A stretch of 64,000 bases of DNA, taken from Nonomuraea pusilla. Lineage in GTDB: Bacteria > Actinomycetota > Actinomycetes > Streptosporangiales > Streptosporangiaceae. The stretch lies in assembly GCF_900109355.1 (NCBI RefSeq), contig NZ_FOBF01000018.1:1-64000 (forward strand), in the 5' to 3' direction. A model generated the notes under the pieces. That model ran no database searches and was not told the DNA's origin. It saw nothing but the letters and a program-made list of their open reading frames with translations. Of the stretch, positions 18,204 through 26,767 are shown piece after piece; position 1 is the first letter of the stretch, and each line of letters opens with the position of its first letter. Position numbers and translations under genes: made by a program.

Positions 18204-18318
18204 GGTGTGAAGCGCGTGCCCGGCGGGCATCCGCTGAGCAAAGCGTGTGCCGGGCAGGACATCCGGGGGGTTCTCGCTCGGCGCGGTAGCCCCTTTTCCC
18301 CCCCGGAGGTGCGGGCTC

Positions 18319-18651
18319 GTGGACCTCGCCACCGCTCGTCAACGGCTTGAGGAGATGCTGGCCGAACTGGACCGCTCGATCGGCGTGCTGCGGGGCGACC
18401 CGGCGGGCTCACGCGAGTTCAGCGCCGCCGACGCGGGCGCCGGCCTGACCGACGCCGACCGCGCCCGTGCCATGATCACCGCGGCCACCGCCCAGCGCGC
18501 CGCGGTGCTGGAGGCGATCGCGCGCCTGGACGAGGGCGTGTACGGCCGGTGCGCCGACTGCGGCGGGGCCGTGCCCGAGGGCCGCCTGGAGGCCCGGCCG
18601 GAGGCCGCCCGCTGCGTGCCCTGCCAGGGCAGGCGCGAACGCCGCCGCTGA
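18319..18651 (+). CDS. DksA/TraR-type C4 zinc-finger protein
   Basis: 110 residues: an N-terminal coiled-coil helix pair (ARQRLEEMLAELDRSIGVL) and a C-terminal finger CADCGG...RCVPCQ (C-x2-C-x17-C-x2-C). Family members bind the RNA polymerase secondary channel or act as small transcription factors; the coiled-coil tip lacks an obvious DksA 'DxxDxA' match, so the exact role is uncertain. Start is GTG 18319 with GGAGG 9 nt upstream. Confidence 0.8.
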   Translation: MDLATARQRLEEMLAELDRSIGVLRGDPAGSREFSAADAGAGLTDADRARAMITAATAQRAAVLEAIARLDEGVYGRCADCGGAVPEGRLEARPEAARCVPCQGRRERRR

Positions 18652-18667
18652 CCGGGGACACACCCTT

Positions 18668-19438
18668 TCAGCACTTGCGGGCGCTGGCCACCAGGTGGAT
18701 GCCGACCGTGTCGTCGTCGTCGGGGTGCGCCTCCAGCTCGGTGCGCACCAGCCAGGTCAGCGAGCGGGCGTCGGAGGCGAGCACGTGGTCGACCGTGGAC
18801 GGCGACAGCACCGTGCGCGGGCGCACCCACTCGACCTCCAGCCCGGCGCCCATGAGCAGCTCGCGCAGCTGGCCGCTGCTGAAGCAGCGGGTGATGCCGC
18901 CGTCGGGCCAGGGCACCAGCATGACCTCGCCGGTCTGCCGCAGGTGCTGCCAGTGCTCCTGCTCGGCCAGGATCGCCATGCCGAGCACCAGGGAGTCGAC
19001 GCACACCAGCGCCCGGCCGCCCGGACGCAGCACCCTGGCCACGTCGCTCATCGCCGACTCGGCCATCAGCTCGATCGACATGGCGCGCTCCTCGGCGAGC
19101 ACGGCGTCGACGCACTCGTCGGGCAGGAAGGACAGGTCGTCGGCGCGGACGTGGCGGACCCGTTCGGCGTCGCGCAGGCGCGACTGCGCGTCGGCGGCGC
19201 GGCGGAAGTCGAGCACCTCCAGCACGCGGTGCCCGGCCCTGGCGGCCTGCGCGGACCAGCGCCCGCGCCCTCCGGACAGGTCGAGGACGACGGAGGGGGC
19301 GGCGGGGAGCCATCGGTTGAGCTGCTCGGCGGCCACCGCGCGGTAGAAGGTCCAGTACGGCCCGAGGGTGCCTGAGCCGTTCAGTTCCTCGGCCGGAATG
19401 GGCAGCACACGCGACTCCTGGGTTGCGGAAAACGTCAC
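18668..19438 (-). CDS. Class I SAM-dependent methyltransferase
   Basis: 256 residues with a Rossmann-type motif I VVLDLSGGRGRWSAQAARAG (about 50-69) and later LRPGGRALVCVD. The acceptor substrate is not evident. Convergent with the DksA-like gene and divergent from sigR, with a 90-nt promoter region between. Confidence 0.85.
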   Translation of the reverse strand: MTFSATQESRVLPIPAEELNGSGTLGPYWTFYRAVAAEQLNRWLPAAPSVVLDLSGGRGRWSAQAARAGHRVLEVLDFRRAADAQSRLRDAERVRHVRADDLSFLPDECVDAVLAEERAMSIELMAESAMSDVARVLRPGGRALVCVDSLVLGMAILAEQEHWQHLRQTGEVMLVPWPDGGITRCFSSGQLRELLMGAGLEVEWVRPRTVLSPSTVDHVLASDARSLTWLVRTELEAHPDDDDTVGIHLVASARKC

Positions 19439-19492
19439 CAGCCGGTACGTAAGGTCTTCCCCGCACCGGGTCCTTCTTACCTACTATCTTGC

Positions 19493-19519
19493 GGGAACAG
19501 ACGCGGGCACGGGCGTGTT
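19493..19519 (+). promoter_or_regulatory. SigR-type (thiol-stress) promoter upstream of sigR
   Basis: GGGAAC (19493-19498), exactly 18 nt, then GTT (19517-19519). This fits the GGGAAT-N18-GTT promoter recognised by SigR/SigH sigma factors. Predicted transcription would begin close to the ATG at 19529. Confidence 0.75.
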
Positions 19520-19528
19520 GCGACGAGC

Positions 19529-20245
19529 ATGCTCACGATGCTCGAAACCCTCCCCGGTGACCGTCGGGTCGCTGACGAGCGGGTATTCTCCCCTGAGTAC
19601 GGTGTTCCGCCACAGCAGGCCACCGGTGATCTTAGGGGGGTGGGTCCGGTGCCCGCGACAGGCGCGGAGACATTGGAACAGCGGACCGAGCGATTCGAGC
19701 GCGACGTCATGCCGTACCTCGAGCAGCTCTACTCCGCCGCGCTCCGGATGACCCGGAACCCCGCCGACGCGGAGGACCTGTTGCAGGAGACCTTCGCCAA
19801 GGCGTTCGCGTCCTTCCACCAGTTCCAGGAGGGCACGAACCTCAAGGCGTGGCTCTACCGGATCCTGACCAACACCTTCATCAACAGCTACCGCAAGAAG
19901 CAGCGGGAGCCGAAGCAGTCGGGCACCGAGGAGATCGAGGACTGGCAGCTGGCGCGCGCCGAGTCCCACACCTCCACGGGGCTGAAGTCGGCCGAGGTCG
20001 AGGCGCTCGAGCACCTGCCCGACGGCGACATCAAGGAGGCGCTCGCGGCGCTGCCCGAGGAGTTCAGGATCGCGGTCTACCTGGCCGACGTGGAAGGCTT
20101 CCCCTACAAGGAGATCGCCGACATCATGGGCACTCCCATCGGCACCGTGATGTCGAGGCTGCACCGGGGTCGCAGGCAGCTCAGAGGCCTCCTTGAGGAC
20201 TATGCTCGCGAGCGTGGCCTGGTCCCGACGGAGGGATCGAAATGA
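19529..20245 (+). CDS. sigR: ECF sigma factor SigR (thiol-oxidative stress)
   Basis: 238 residues from ATG 19529, or about 200 from in-frame GTGs at 19640 (after AGGGGG) or 19649. Region 2 (YSAALRMTRNPADAEDLLQETFAKAF) and region 4 (EFRIAVYLADVEGFPYKEIADIMGTPIGTVMSRLHRGR) match the SigR/SigH group. It directs RNA polymerase to thioredoxin and mycothiol-recycling genes. The ATG lies just downstream of a SigR-type promoter, whereas the GTG start could be used from an upstream promoter. This recalls the long unstable SigR' and short SigR isoforms of Streptomyces. It overlaps rsrA by 4 nt. Confidence 0.93.
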   Translation: MLTMLETLPGDRRVADERVFSPEYGVPPQQATGDLRGVGPVPATGAETLEQRTERFERDVMPYLEQLYSAALRMTRNPADAEDLLQETFAKAFASFHQFQEGTNLKAWLYRILTNTFINSYRKKQREPKQSGTEEIEDWQLARAESHTSTGLKSAEVEALEHLPDGDIKEALAALPEEFRIAVYLADVEGFPYKEIADIMGTPIGTVMSRLHRGRRQLRGLLEDYARERGLVPTEGSK

Positions 20246-20508
20246 GCTGTGGCAACCCGCACGACACCGACTGCCGAGAGGTGCTCGAGAAGGTCTACGC
20301 CTACCTCGACGGCGAGCTGACCGAGCACGACGTGGCCGACATCAGGGTCCACCTCGACGAGTGCAGCCCCTGCCTGAAGGAGTACGACCTCGACAAGGCG
20401 GTCAAGCAGCTGGTGGCCAAGCACTGCGGCTGCGACCCGCTGCCCTCCGACCTTCGCGACAAGGTTCTCGCGCGCATCGCGCAGGTGCGGTCGGAGCTGG
20501 CCGACTAG
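20242..20508 (+). CDS. rsrA: Zinc-binding redox anti-sigma factor RsrA
   Basis: 88 residues with the ZAS motif H37-x3-C41-x2-C44 plus C3, C11, C62 and C64. C11, H37, C41 and C44 occupy the same positions as in the well-studied Streptomyces RsrA, where oxidation forms a disulfide, releases zinc and frees SigR. ATGA overlap with sigR ensures matched expression. Confidence 0.94.
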   Translation: MSCGNPHDTDCREVLEKVYAYLDGELTEHDVADIRVHLDECSPCLKEYDLDKAVKQLVAKHCGCDPLPSDLRDKVLARIAQVRSELAD

Positions 20509-20511
20509 GAT
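20506..20511 (+). promoter_or_regulatory. Candidate leaderless -10 for the epimerase gene
   Basis: TAGGAT overlapping the rsrA TAG stop, followed by 7 nt and the ATG at 20519. No Shine-Dalgarno precedes the ATG and no good -35 is visible. Confidence 0.4.
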
Positions 20512-20518
20512 CTCCCCC

Positions 20519-21457
20519 ATGCGCGTGCTTGTCACCGGGGGTGCCGGGTTCATCGGGTCCAATCTCGTCGATCGCCTGCTCGTGGAGGGACACGAGGTCG
20601 TCGCGGTCGACGACCTGTCCTCCGGCAGCAGGGACAACCTGGCCGAGGCGGCCAGGCACGACCGTTTCCGCCTGCACGAGCTCGACATCCGCGACCCCGC
20701 GCTGATCGGGCTCGTCGCGGAGCTGCGGCCGGAGGTCGTCTGCCATCTGGCGGCGCAGATCAGCGTGCGCAAGAGCGTCGCCGATCCGGTGCACGACGCC
20801 AGGCTCAACGTCGAGGGCACCGCCTCGGTGCTCACGGCCGCGCACGCGGGCAACACGCGCAAGGTCGTGTTCGCCTCGTCCGTGGCGGTGTACGGGCGGC
20901 CGGCCACGATCCCGGTGCCCGGCGACGCCCCCACCGACCCGCGCTCGCCGTACGCCGCCTCGAAGCTGAGCGCCGAGACCTACCTCGCCACCTTCCGCGC
21001 GCTGTACGGCATCGAGTACACCACGCTGGTGCTGGCCAACGTCTACGGCCCCCGCCAGTCGCCCGAGGGCGAGGCGGGCGTGGTGTCGATCTTCACCGAC
21101 GCCCTGCTCAGGGGCACGCCCACGGTCGTCTACGGCGACGGCACCCAGACCCGCGACTACGTCTACGTCGACGACGTCGTCGACGGCTTCGTGCGGGCGT
21201 GCGGCTCCGAGGGCAACGGCCGCAGGTTCAACCTCGGCACGGGCATCCAGACCACCGACCGCAGGCTGCACACGATCATCGCCGACGCGGCGGGAGCGGC
21301 CGACAAGCCGGGCTTCGCCCAGCCCCGCCTGGGCGACCTGCCCGCCATGGCGGTCGACCCGGTGCCCGCGTTCGAGGGGCTCGGCTGGGAGCCGCGCACC
21401 GACCTGCCCACCGGCGTGAAGCAGACGGTGGAGTGGGCGAGGAGTCGCGGCCGGTAG
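20519..21457 (+). CDS. NAD-dependent epimerase/dehydratase (UDP-glucose 4-epimerase-like)
   Basis: 312 residues, extended SDR. GGAGFIGS (7-14) binds NAD; the catalytic Tyr-Lys pair is YAASK (about 141-145) with the upstream Ser in FASSVAVYG. The segment YGDGTQTRDYVYVDDVVDG is typical of sugar-nucleotide epimerases. Probable role: C4 epimerisation of a UDP-hexose for envelope glycans; galE function is likely but unproven. Confidence 0.85.
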   Translation: MRVLVTGGAGFIGSNLVDRLLVEGHEVVAVDDLSSGSRDNLAEAARHDRFRLHELDIRDPALIGLVAELRPEVVCHLAAQISVRKSVADPVHDARLNVEGTASVLTAAHAGNTRKVVFASSVAVYGRPATIPVPGDAPTDPRSPYAASKLSAETYLATFRALYGIEYTTLVLANVYGPRQSPEGEAGVVSIFTDALLRGTPTVVYGDGTQTRDYVYVDDVVDGFVRACGSEGNGRRFNLGTGIQTTDRRLHTIIADAAGAADKPGFAQPRLGDLPAMAVDPVPAFEGLGWEPRTDLPTGVKQTVEWARSRGR

Positions 21458-21503
21458 TGGGTTGATTACACTTTGCTTGCGATTTTTCGCTCCGCCGGTG
21501 CGG

Positions 21504-21545
21504 CCACCTCGTCTTCTGTAGCGTGAGCTCCAGACGACGAGGTGG
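21504..21545 (+). promoter_or_regulatory. Hairpin sequestering a ribosome-binding site
   Basis: Perfect 10-bp arms ccacctcgtc (21504-21513) and gacgaggtgg (21536-21545). The right arm includes the start of the GGTGGAGG Shine-Dalgarno (21541-21548) that serves the small gene at 21556. It could occlude translation initiation of the peptide and, by coupling, the HD-GYP gene. Confidence 0.5.
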
Positions 21546-21555
21546 AGGCAAGCGC

Positions 21556-21672
21556 ATGTCGAAGGTTACGGTCGCCCGGCTGTTCACGGCCATCGTGCTG
21601 ATCACGCCCCTGGTCACGCTGCTCGCCGGCGGTAGCGGCGGGTTCGTCCCGCCGGGGGTGTCCTGGACCTGA
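21556..21672 (+). CDS. Small single-helix membrane peptide (38 aa)
   Basis: ATG preceded by GGTGGAGG. The product is 38 residues: a short basic start (MSKVTVARLF), one hydrophobic helix (TAIVLITPLVTLLAG) and a Gly/Pro tail ending GVSWT. Its stop lies 17 nt before the HD-GYP gene. No family is recognised. A good ribosome-binding site, membrane-helix composition and position suggest a real small protein, perhaps a partner or leader peptide of the HD-GYP protein. Confidence 0.6.
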   Translation: MSKVTVARLFTAIVLITPLVTLLAGGSGGFVPPGVSWT

Positions 21673-21689
21673 CGTCCTGAGGGGCCGCA

Positions 21690-23045
21690 ATGCGTGATCT
21701 GCCGTGGCCCGCAAGGGTCTACCTGGTCGCCGTGATCGGCACGGCGGCCGTCCTGCTGGCGCACAGCGCGGTCGTCTCCGGTCCTCTGGTCAGGCCCGAG
21801 GACCTCGACGTCCTGCTGGTGCTCGCGCTGCTGTTCCTGGTGTGCGAGTCGATGCCGACGCTGCTCAACGTGGAGCAGTTCGCCGTGTCGGTGAGCTTCT
21901 CGGCGTCGCTGGCCGCCGTCGTGCTGATCGGCCCCGAGGGCGCCGCGCTCGTGGGCCTGACGGCCACGCTGAGCGTCCGGCCGGGGCTGCCGCTCGTCAA
22001 ACGGCTGTTCAACGGCGCGCAGTTCGCGATCTGCGGGTACGTGGCCGGATGGGTGTACGAGGGCTGCCGCGGTCAGGTGGGCGTGCCGCAGGTCGACGCG
22101 TTCGACGACCTCATCGGCCCGTACGCGGCGGCCACGGCGGTGTTCGTGCCGCTGAACATCGTCCTCACGCTGACCATGATCAGGCTGGCGACGCGGGCGC
22201 GCGCGATGGAGCTGCCGCTGCGCGGCATGGCGCAGTTCCTGCTGTCGTACCTGGGGTACGGCACGTTCGGGCTGCTCGTCGCCGGGCTGTGGGCCACCGT
22301 CCAGTCGATCTCGGCGGTGCTGGTGCTGCTGCCGCTGTTCGTCGCGCGGTGGGCGTTCGGCCAGTACCACGCGCAGCAGCGCTCGTACGACGCCACGATC
22401 GCCGCGCTGTGCCAGGCCGTGGAGACGAAGGACTACTACACGCGGGGCCACTGCACCAGGGTCTCGCTCGCGTCCAGCATGATCGCCAGGGAGATCGGCA
22501 TGGGCAGGGAGCGGGTGCGCGCCATCCGGTACGCGGGCATGCTGCACGACGTGGGCAAGCTCGGCGTGCCGACGAAGGTGCTGCAGAAGGAGGGGCCGCT
22601 CACCGAGGAGGAGTTCGCCGCGATCCAGCTCCACCCCATGCGGGGCCTGGAGATCGTGCGCGGCATCGGCTTCCTCGACGAGGCGTACGCCGGGATCATG
22701 CACCACCACGAGCGGCACGACGGCACCGGCTACCCGATGGGGCTGGCCGGCGACGAGATCCCCGAGTTCGCCAAGGTGATCGCGGTGGCCGACGCGTTCG
22801 ACTCGATGACCTCCGACCGCTCGTACCGAGGGGCGCGGCCGGTGGAGGTGGCGGTCGAGGAGCTGCGCAAGTGCGCGGGCACCCACTTCGACCCGGTGAT
22901 GGTGGCGGCGTTCATCAGGGCGCTGGAGCGTGAGCCGTGGCAGCCGCCACGCCGCGTCGAGCCGCCGCCCCCCGACGCCGCCGGCACCACCATCAAGGAC
23001 CACGACGACCCGACGATGCCCATCCAGGTCGTGACCGGGCCATGA
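21690..23045 (+). CDS. Membrane protein with HD-GYP-type phosphohydrolase domain
   Basis: 451 residues: about seven or eight hydrophobic segments (1-235), then an HD-GYP domain. HDVGKLGVP (HD metal pair) and MHHHERHDGTGYPMGL (the HHExxDGxGYP loop) are complete, so cyclic-dinucleotide (c-di-GMP or related) phosphodiesterase activity is plausible. A Pro-rich, acidic tail closes the protein. It overlaps the next gene by 4 nt. Confidence 0.9.
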   Translation: MRDLPWPARVYLVAVIGTAAVLLAHSAVVSGPLVRPEDLDVLLVLALLFLVCESMPTLLNVEQFAVSVSFSASLAAVVLIGPEGAALVGLTATLSVRPGLPLVKRLFNGAQFAICGYVAGWVYEGCRGQVGVPQVDAFDDLIGPYAAATAVFVPLNIVLTLTMIRLATRARAMELPLRGMAQFLLSYLGYGTFGLLVAGLWATVQSISAVLVLLPLFVARWAFGQYHAQQRSYDATIAALCQAVETKDYYTRGHCTRVSLASSMIAREIGMGRERVRAIRYAGMLHDVGKLGVPTKVLQKEGPLTEEEFAAIQLHPMRGLEIVRGIGFLDEAYAGIMHHHERHDGTGYPMGLAGDEIPEFAKVIAVADAFDSMTSDRSYRGARPVEVAVEELRKCAGTHFDPVMVAAFIRALEREPWQPPRRVEPPPPDAAGTTIKDHDDPTMPIQVVTGP

Positions 23046-24328
23046 CCACCACGGAGCGTACGAGGAGGACCGACCGGCCGCGCAGGACGGCGCTGCGCAG
23101 GCTCGACTCCGGCCAGCTGCTGCTCATCTGCGCCGCCGGCCTGGTGGCCGTGGCGGGCGTGGCCGACACGGCCGCCGTGGGGCTCGACCGGCCCGAGATC
23201 GCCATCGGGTTCGGCGCGCTGATCGCGGTCGGCGAGCTGGCCAGGCTGACCATGCCGGGCAACAGGGAGGTCGCGCCCATCGGCGCGGCGGCCGCGCTCG
23301 GCTACACGCTGCTGCTCGACCTCAGCCAGCACCCGCTGCGGCACTCGGCGCTGCAGGTCGTGGCCGTGATCGCGGTCGGCATGGTGGCGGGCGCGCTGCC
23401 GCACCTCGCGGTCGGCCGCCCGCCGCGCCTGGACGCGATGGCGCGCCGCCTGCTCACGGGCGCGCTGCTCGCGTTCGCGTTCCGCCCGCTGGCCGACCCG
23501 CTCTACCGGCTCACCGAGCCGCCGTCGAGCACCTGGTGGCCGGCGCTGGCCGTGATGGTCACGCTCATCACCGCGGCGCTGCTCCTGGACGTGCTGGTGG
23601 CGGCGCTGCTGCGGGCCGAGCAGGTGCGCACGGCCTTCCGGGTGGCGGTGCGCGACGAGCTCAGCATGGCGTTCCCGCTGGGCGCCGCCGTGGCGGCGTC
23701 GGGCGTGCTGCTGGCGCTCGCCACCCACAGCATGGACCTCGTCGCGCTGCTCGTCTTCGCCGCGCCGCTGCTGGTCACCCAGGTGGCCTTCCGCAAGTAC
23801 GCCGGCATCAGGGCGACGTACCTGCAGACCGTGCGGGCGCTGTCACGGGTGACCGAGGTGGGCGGTTACGTCGAGCCCGGCCACTCGCGCAGGGTCAGCC
23901 GCCTGGCGCTGGCGGTCGGCAGGGAGCTGGGCATGGCCGAGCCGGAGCTGCTGGAGCTGGAGTACGCCGCGCTCATGCACGACATCGGCCAGCTCTCGCT
24001 GCGCGACCCGATCCCGGGCGGGGCCACCGTGCTGGCCGACCCCGAGCAGGCGCGGCGCATCGCCGAGCTGGGCGCCGAGGTGATCAGGCAGACGGGCGTG
24101 CTCGACCGGGTGGCCGAGGTGGTGCGCCGTCAGTGCGACCCCGCCGAGGACGACCCGCCGCTGTCGAGCCGTATCATCCGGGTGGCGAACGCGTACGACG
24201 ACCTGGTGGGGCCGTCGAAGGACCGCGACCGGGCGACGGCGGCGCTCGAACGCCTCCGCCAGTCCGCCGGCTACGACCAGCGGGCGGTCGACGCGCTCGC
24301 CAGGGTGATCGACCGCGTGCGGCTGTGA
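23042..24328 (+). CDS. Membrane protein with degenerate HD domain, paralogue of the upstream HD-GYP protein
   Basis: 428 residues: a hydrophobic N-terminal half (about 30-245) like its neighbour, followed by an HD domain with LMHDIGQLSLRDP. Where the upstream protein has HHExxDGxGYP this one has VVRRQCDPAEDD, so the GYP loop and several metal ligands are lost. It is probably an inactive regulatory partner. Translation is coupled by ATGA overlap (23042-23045). Confidence 0.85.
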   Translation: MTTTERTRRTDRPRRTALRRLDSGQLLLICAAGLVAVAGVADTAAVGLDRPEIAIGFGALIAVGELARLTMPGNREVAPIGAAAALGYTLLLDLSQHPLRHSALQVVAVIAVGMVAGALPHLAVGRPPRLDAMARRLLTGALLAFAFRPLADPLYRLTEPPSSTWWPALAVMVTLITAALLLDVLVAALLRAEQVRTAFRVAVRDELSMAFPLGAAVAASGVLLALATHSMDLVALLVFAAPLLVTQVAFRKYAGIRATYLQTVRALSRVTEVGGYVEPGHSRRVSRLALAVGRELGMAEPELLELEYAALMHDIGQLSLRDPIPGGATVLADPEQARRIAELGAEVIRQTGVLDRVAEVVRRQCDPAEDDPPLSSRIIRVANAYDDLVGPSKDRDRATAALERLRQSAGYDQRAVDALARVIDRVRL

Positions 24329-24508
24329 CCCGCGCAGGTCGGCACGGCTTTCGCCGGGTTCCCGGCGGTTGTCGGGGCCGCGCAGCGCGGTGTGTCGCTA
24401 CCGCGTTTCGGGCCGCTCATCATTGTGGGGTTTCTACAGATCACGCTTGACGGTTCCGTGGTTTACGAGGAAAGGACTCCGGAGGCGCGCGGTCGTAAGG
24501 TGGTCGGC

Positions 24509-25888
24509 GTGCTTACTGAGACGCTCGGACCCGTACTGATCGCCAACCGTGGGGAGATCGCGCGGCGGATCATCCGCACGGTCAAGCGGCTGGGGCTGCG
24601 CGCCGTCGCGGTGCACTCCGAGGCCGACGCCGACCTGCCGTTCGTCCGCGAGGCAGACGAGGCGGTGCTGATCGGGCCCGCCAACCCCGCGCAGAGCTAC
24701 CTCGACGCCGCCAAGGTGCTGGAGGCCGCCCGCGCCACCGGCGCGCGGTCGGTGCACCCCGGTTACGGCTTCCTCGCCGAGAACGCCGCGTTCGCGCGGG
24801 CCGTCATCGACGCCGGGCTGGTCTGGATCGGGCCCGCGCCCGACGCCATCGACCGCATGGGCGACAAGATCAACGCCAGGAACCTCATGGAGGCCGCGGG
24901 TGTGCCGGTCGCGGCGGGCACCCGCGAGCCCGTCACCGACCTCGTCGCGGCGCTCGACGCCGCCGAGGTCATCGGCTACCCCGTCATGGTGAAGACCGCG
25001 GGCGGCGGCGGTGGCATCGGCATGAGCGTCGCGCGTGACGACGGCGAGCTGGCCAAGGCGTTCGAGCAGGCCGCGCGGGCCGCGGCGCGGTTCGCCGCGG
25101 CGGCCGCCGCGGGCGGCGAGGGCGACGCGCTGGCCGGTCCCGCCGTGCTGCTCGAGCGTTACATCGAGCGGGCCCGCCACGTCGAGGTGCAGATCCTCGG
25201 CCTGCCCGACGGCAGGGTGGTGGCGCTCGGCGAGCGCGACTGCTCGGTGCAGCGCCGCCACCAGAAGGTGGTGGAGGAGTCGCCGTCGCCCGGCATCAGC
25301 CCCGAGCTGCGCGAGCGCATGCTCGCGGCGGCCTCGCGGGCCGGCGAGGCCGTCGGCTACCTCGGCGCCGGCACCGTCGAGTGCCTGGTCGACGCCGACA
25401 GCCAGGACTTCGTGTTCCTGGAGATGAACACCAGGCTCCAGGTGGAGCACCCGGTCACCGAGCTGGTCACCGGGCTCGACCTGGTCGAGCTTCAGCTCCG
25501 GGTCGCGGCGGGGGAGACCCCCGACGTGCGCCCGGCGAGCACGGGCCACGCGATCGAGTTCCGCGTCTACGCCGAGGACCCGAAGCGGTTCTTCCCCGGC
25601 CCCGGCACGATCACCGCGTGGGACGAGCCCTCGGGCGACGGCGTGCGGGTCGACTCCGGCTACACGGCGGGGAACACGGTGACGCCGTTCTACGACCCGC
25701 TCATGGCCAAGCTGTGCGTGTACGGCGCGAACCGTACCGAGGCGCTGGAGCGCGGCCGCAAGGCCGTCGCGCAGTTCGTCGTCGAGGGGCCGAAGAACAA
25801 TCTGCCGTTCTGTGCAGAGCTGCTGGAGAACGCGGAGTTCGTCAGCGGCGACTACGACACCGGCCTCGTCGCGCGGATGCGCTCCTAA
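24509..25888 (+). CDS. Biotin carboxylase subunit of an acyl-CoA carboxylase
   Basis: 459 residues. ATP-grasp enzyme that carboxylates biotin on the carrier protein. GPVLIANRGEIARRI at the start, KTAGGGGGIGM (ATP loop), ERDCSVQRRHQKVVEE and EMNTRLQVEHPVTE (catalytic Arg and metal ligands) are intact. It lacks its own biotin domain, which is supplied by the 70-residue protein 35 nt downstream. GTG 24509 is chosen because family homology starts there and AAGGTGG precedes it; the open frame extends upstream without homology. Confidence 0.93.
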   Translation: MLTETLGPVLIANRGEIARRIIRTVKRLGLRAVAVHSEADADLPFVREADEAVLIGPANPAQSYLDAAKVLEAARATGARSVHPGYGFLAENAAFARAVIDAGLVWIGPAPDAIDRMGDKINARNLMEAAGVPVAAGTREPVTDLVAALDAAEVIGYPVMVKTAGGGGGIGMSVARDDGELAKAFEQAARAAARFAAAAAAGGEGDALAGPAVLLERYIERARHVEVQILGLPDGRVVALGERDCSVQRRHQKVVEESPSPGISPELRERMLAAASRAGEAVGYLGAGTVECLVDADSQDFVFLEMNTRLQVEHPVTELVTGLDLVELQLRVAAGETPDVRPASTGHAIEFRVYAEDPKRFFPGPGTITAWDEPSGDGVRVDSGYTAGNTVTPFYDPLMAKLCVYGANRTEALERGRKAVAQFVVEGPKNNLPFCAELLENAEFVSGDYDTGLVARMRS

Positions 25889-25923
25889 GATGTGTGAGAT
25901 CCAAGAGAAGAGGGGAGCCCAGG

Positions 25924-26136
25924 GTGGCTGAGGTACGCGCGGAGATGGTGGCCAACGTCTGGAAGATCGTCGTCAGTGAGGGCGATCAGGTGTCCGAGGG
26001 CGACACCCTGGTCATCCTCGAGTCGATGAAGATGGAGATCCCGGTCCTCGCCGAGGACGACGGCGTCGTGGCCCAGATCAAGGTGGCCGAGGGCGACGTC
26101 ATCCAGGAAGGCGACGTGATCGCCGTCATCGAGTAG
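25924..26136 (+). CDS. Biotin/lipoyl-carrier protein (BCCP)
   Basis: 70 residues, a stand-alone biotinyl domain with ESMKME; the Lys is the biotinylation site. Start GTG 25924 with GAGGGGAG upstream. It partners the biotin carboxylase just upstream; no carboxyltransferase lies in the window. The 3' end overlaps the convergent thioesterase gene by 11 nt. Confidence 0.93.
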   Translation: MAEVRAEMVANVWKIVVSEGDQVSEGDTLVILESMKMEIPVLAEDDGVVAQIKVAEGDVIQEGDVIAVIE

Positions 26137-26506
26137 CGCGGGCCAGGAACCTCTCCCGGTCCACCACCACGCGTTCGACCGTTCCCCGGCCGACCACGGC
26201 GTTCCTGTCGCGCGCCTCGAAGGTGAACACGAGGCGCCGGCCGTCGACCTCGGTCAGCTCGGCGCTGACCTGCACATGCGTGCCCACCGGGCTGGCGGCC
26301 AGGTGCTCCAGCTCGGCCCTGGTGCCGACCGACGTCTCGCCGGGGGCGAGGTGCGGGCCCACGGCCTGCACCGTCGCCGCCTCGGCCAGGGCGAGCAGCC
26401 GCGGCGTGGCGAGCACGGGCACGTCGCCGCTGCCGACCTTCTGCGCGGTGTCCGATCTCTCCACCATGATGAGCAGCTCCGCGCGGAGCCCAGGGGCGAG
26501 CGTCAT
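26126..26506 (-). CDS. Hotdog thioesterase (FlK-like)
   Basis: 126 residues with the FlK-type pattern: VPVLATPRLLALAEAATVQAV (helix carrying catalytic Thr/Glu candidates), GETSVGTRAELEHLAASPVG and FTFEARD. Probably an acyl-CoA thioesterase; the substrate is unknown. A minus-strand TAGTCT (26518-26513) sits 6 nt before the ATG, a leaderless arrangement. Confidence 0.8.
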   Translation of the reverse strand: MTLAPGLRAELLIMVERSDTAQKVGSGDVPVLATPRLLALAEAATVQAVGPHLAPGETSVGTRAELEHLAASPVGTHVQVSAELTEVDGRRLVFTFEARDRNAVVGRGTVERVVVDRERFLARATR

Positions 26507-26649
26507 GCGGTCAGACTACTGCGATCCCCGTTACTGCGATCTCCCGCGACACCCCCTGCGGGATCTCCGCGAAACGCGGACAAGTGCCGCCATAAGGCCG
26601 CAGGATAGGGTTTGTACGGCATGAGGCATTTGAGTGGCAGATGGGACCA

Positions 26650-26666
26650 GTGAGTCGTACACTCAC
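26650..26666. promoter_or_regulatory. Inverted repeat upstream of the PASTA kinase gene
   Basis: Perfect 6-bp arms gtgagt/actcac around a 5-nt spacer, about 105 nt before the kinase start. A second small palindrome tccgcg-aaa-cgcgga lies at 26566-26580. They are candidate operators or mRNA hairpins; no regulator is identified. Confidence 0.35.
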
Positions 26667-26767
26667 GGAGTTCCGTGACCTCTGTGTTACCTCACCGCGA
26701 CACAAGTTCGCTTTGTTGGAGAATCCCGGGGTGGGAGAGCACAGAGGCAGGGGGTAGCGGGGGAATC

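Noticed and set aside
15885..18332. Long minus-strand open frame of 815 codons across rsgA, aroA and the SRAP gene
   Set aside because: It is out of frame with aroA and antisense to the SRAP gene, both of which have complete family motifs.
21504..21555. Cyclic-dinucleotide riboswitch upstream of the HD-GYP genes
   Set aside because: Only a single hairpin is visible; I could not find the conserved cores of GEMM or ydaO-type riboswitches.
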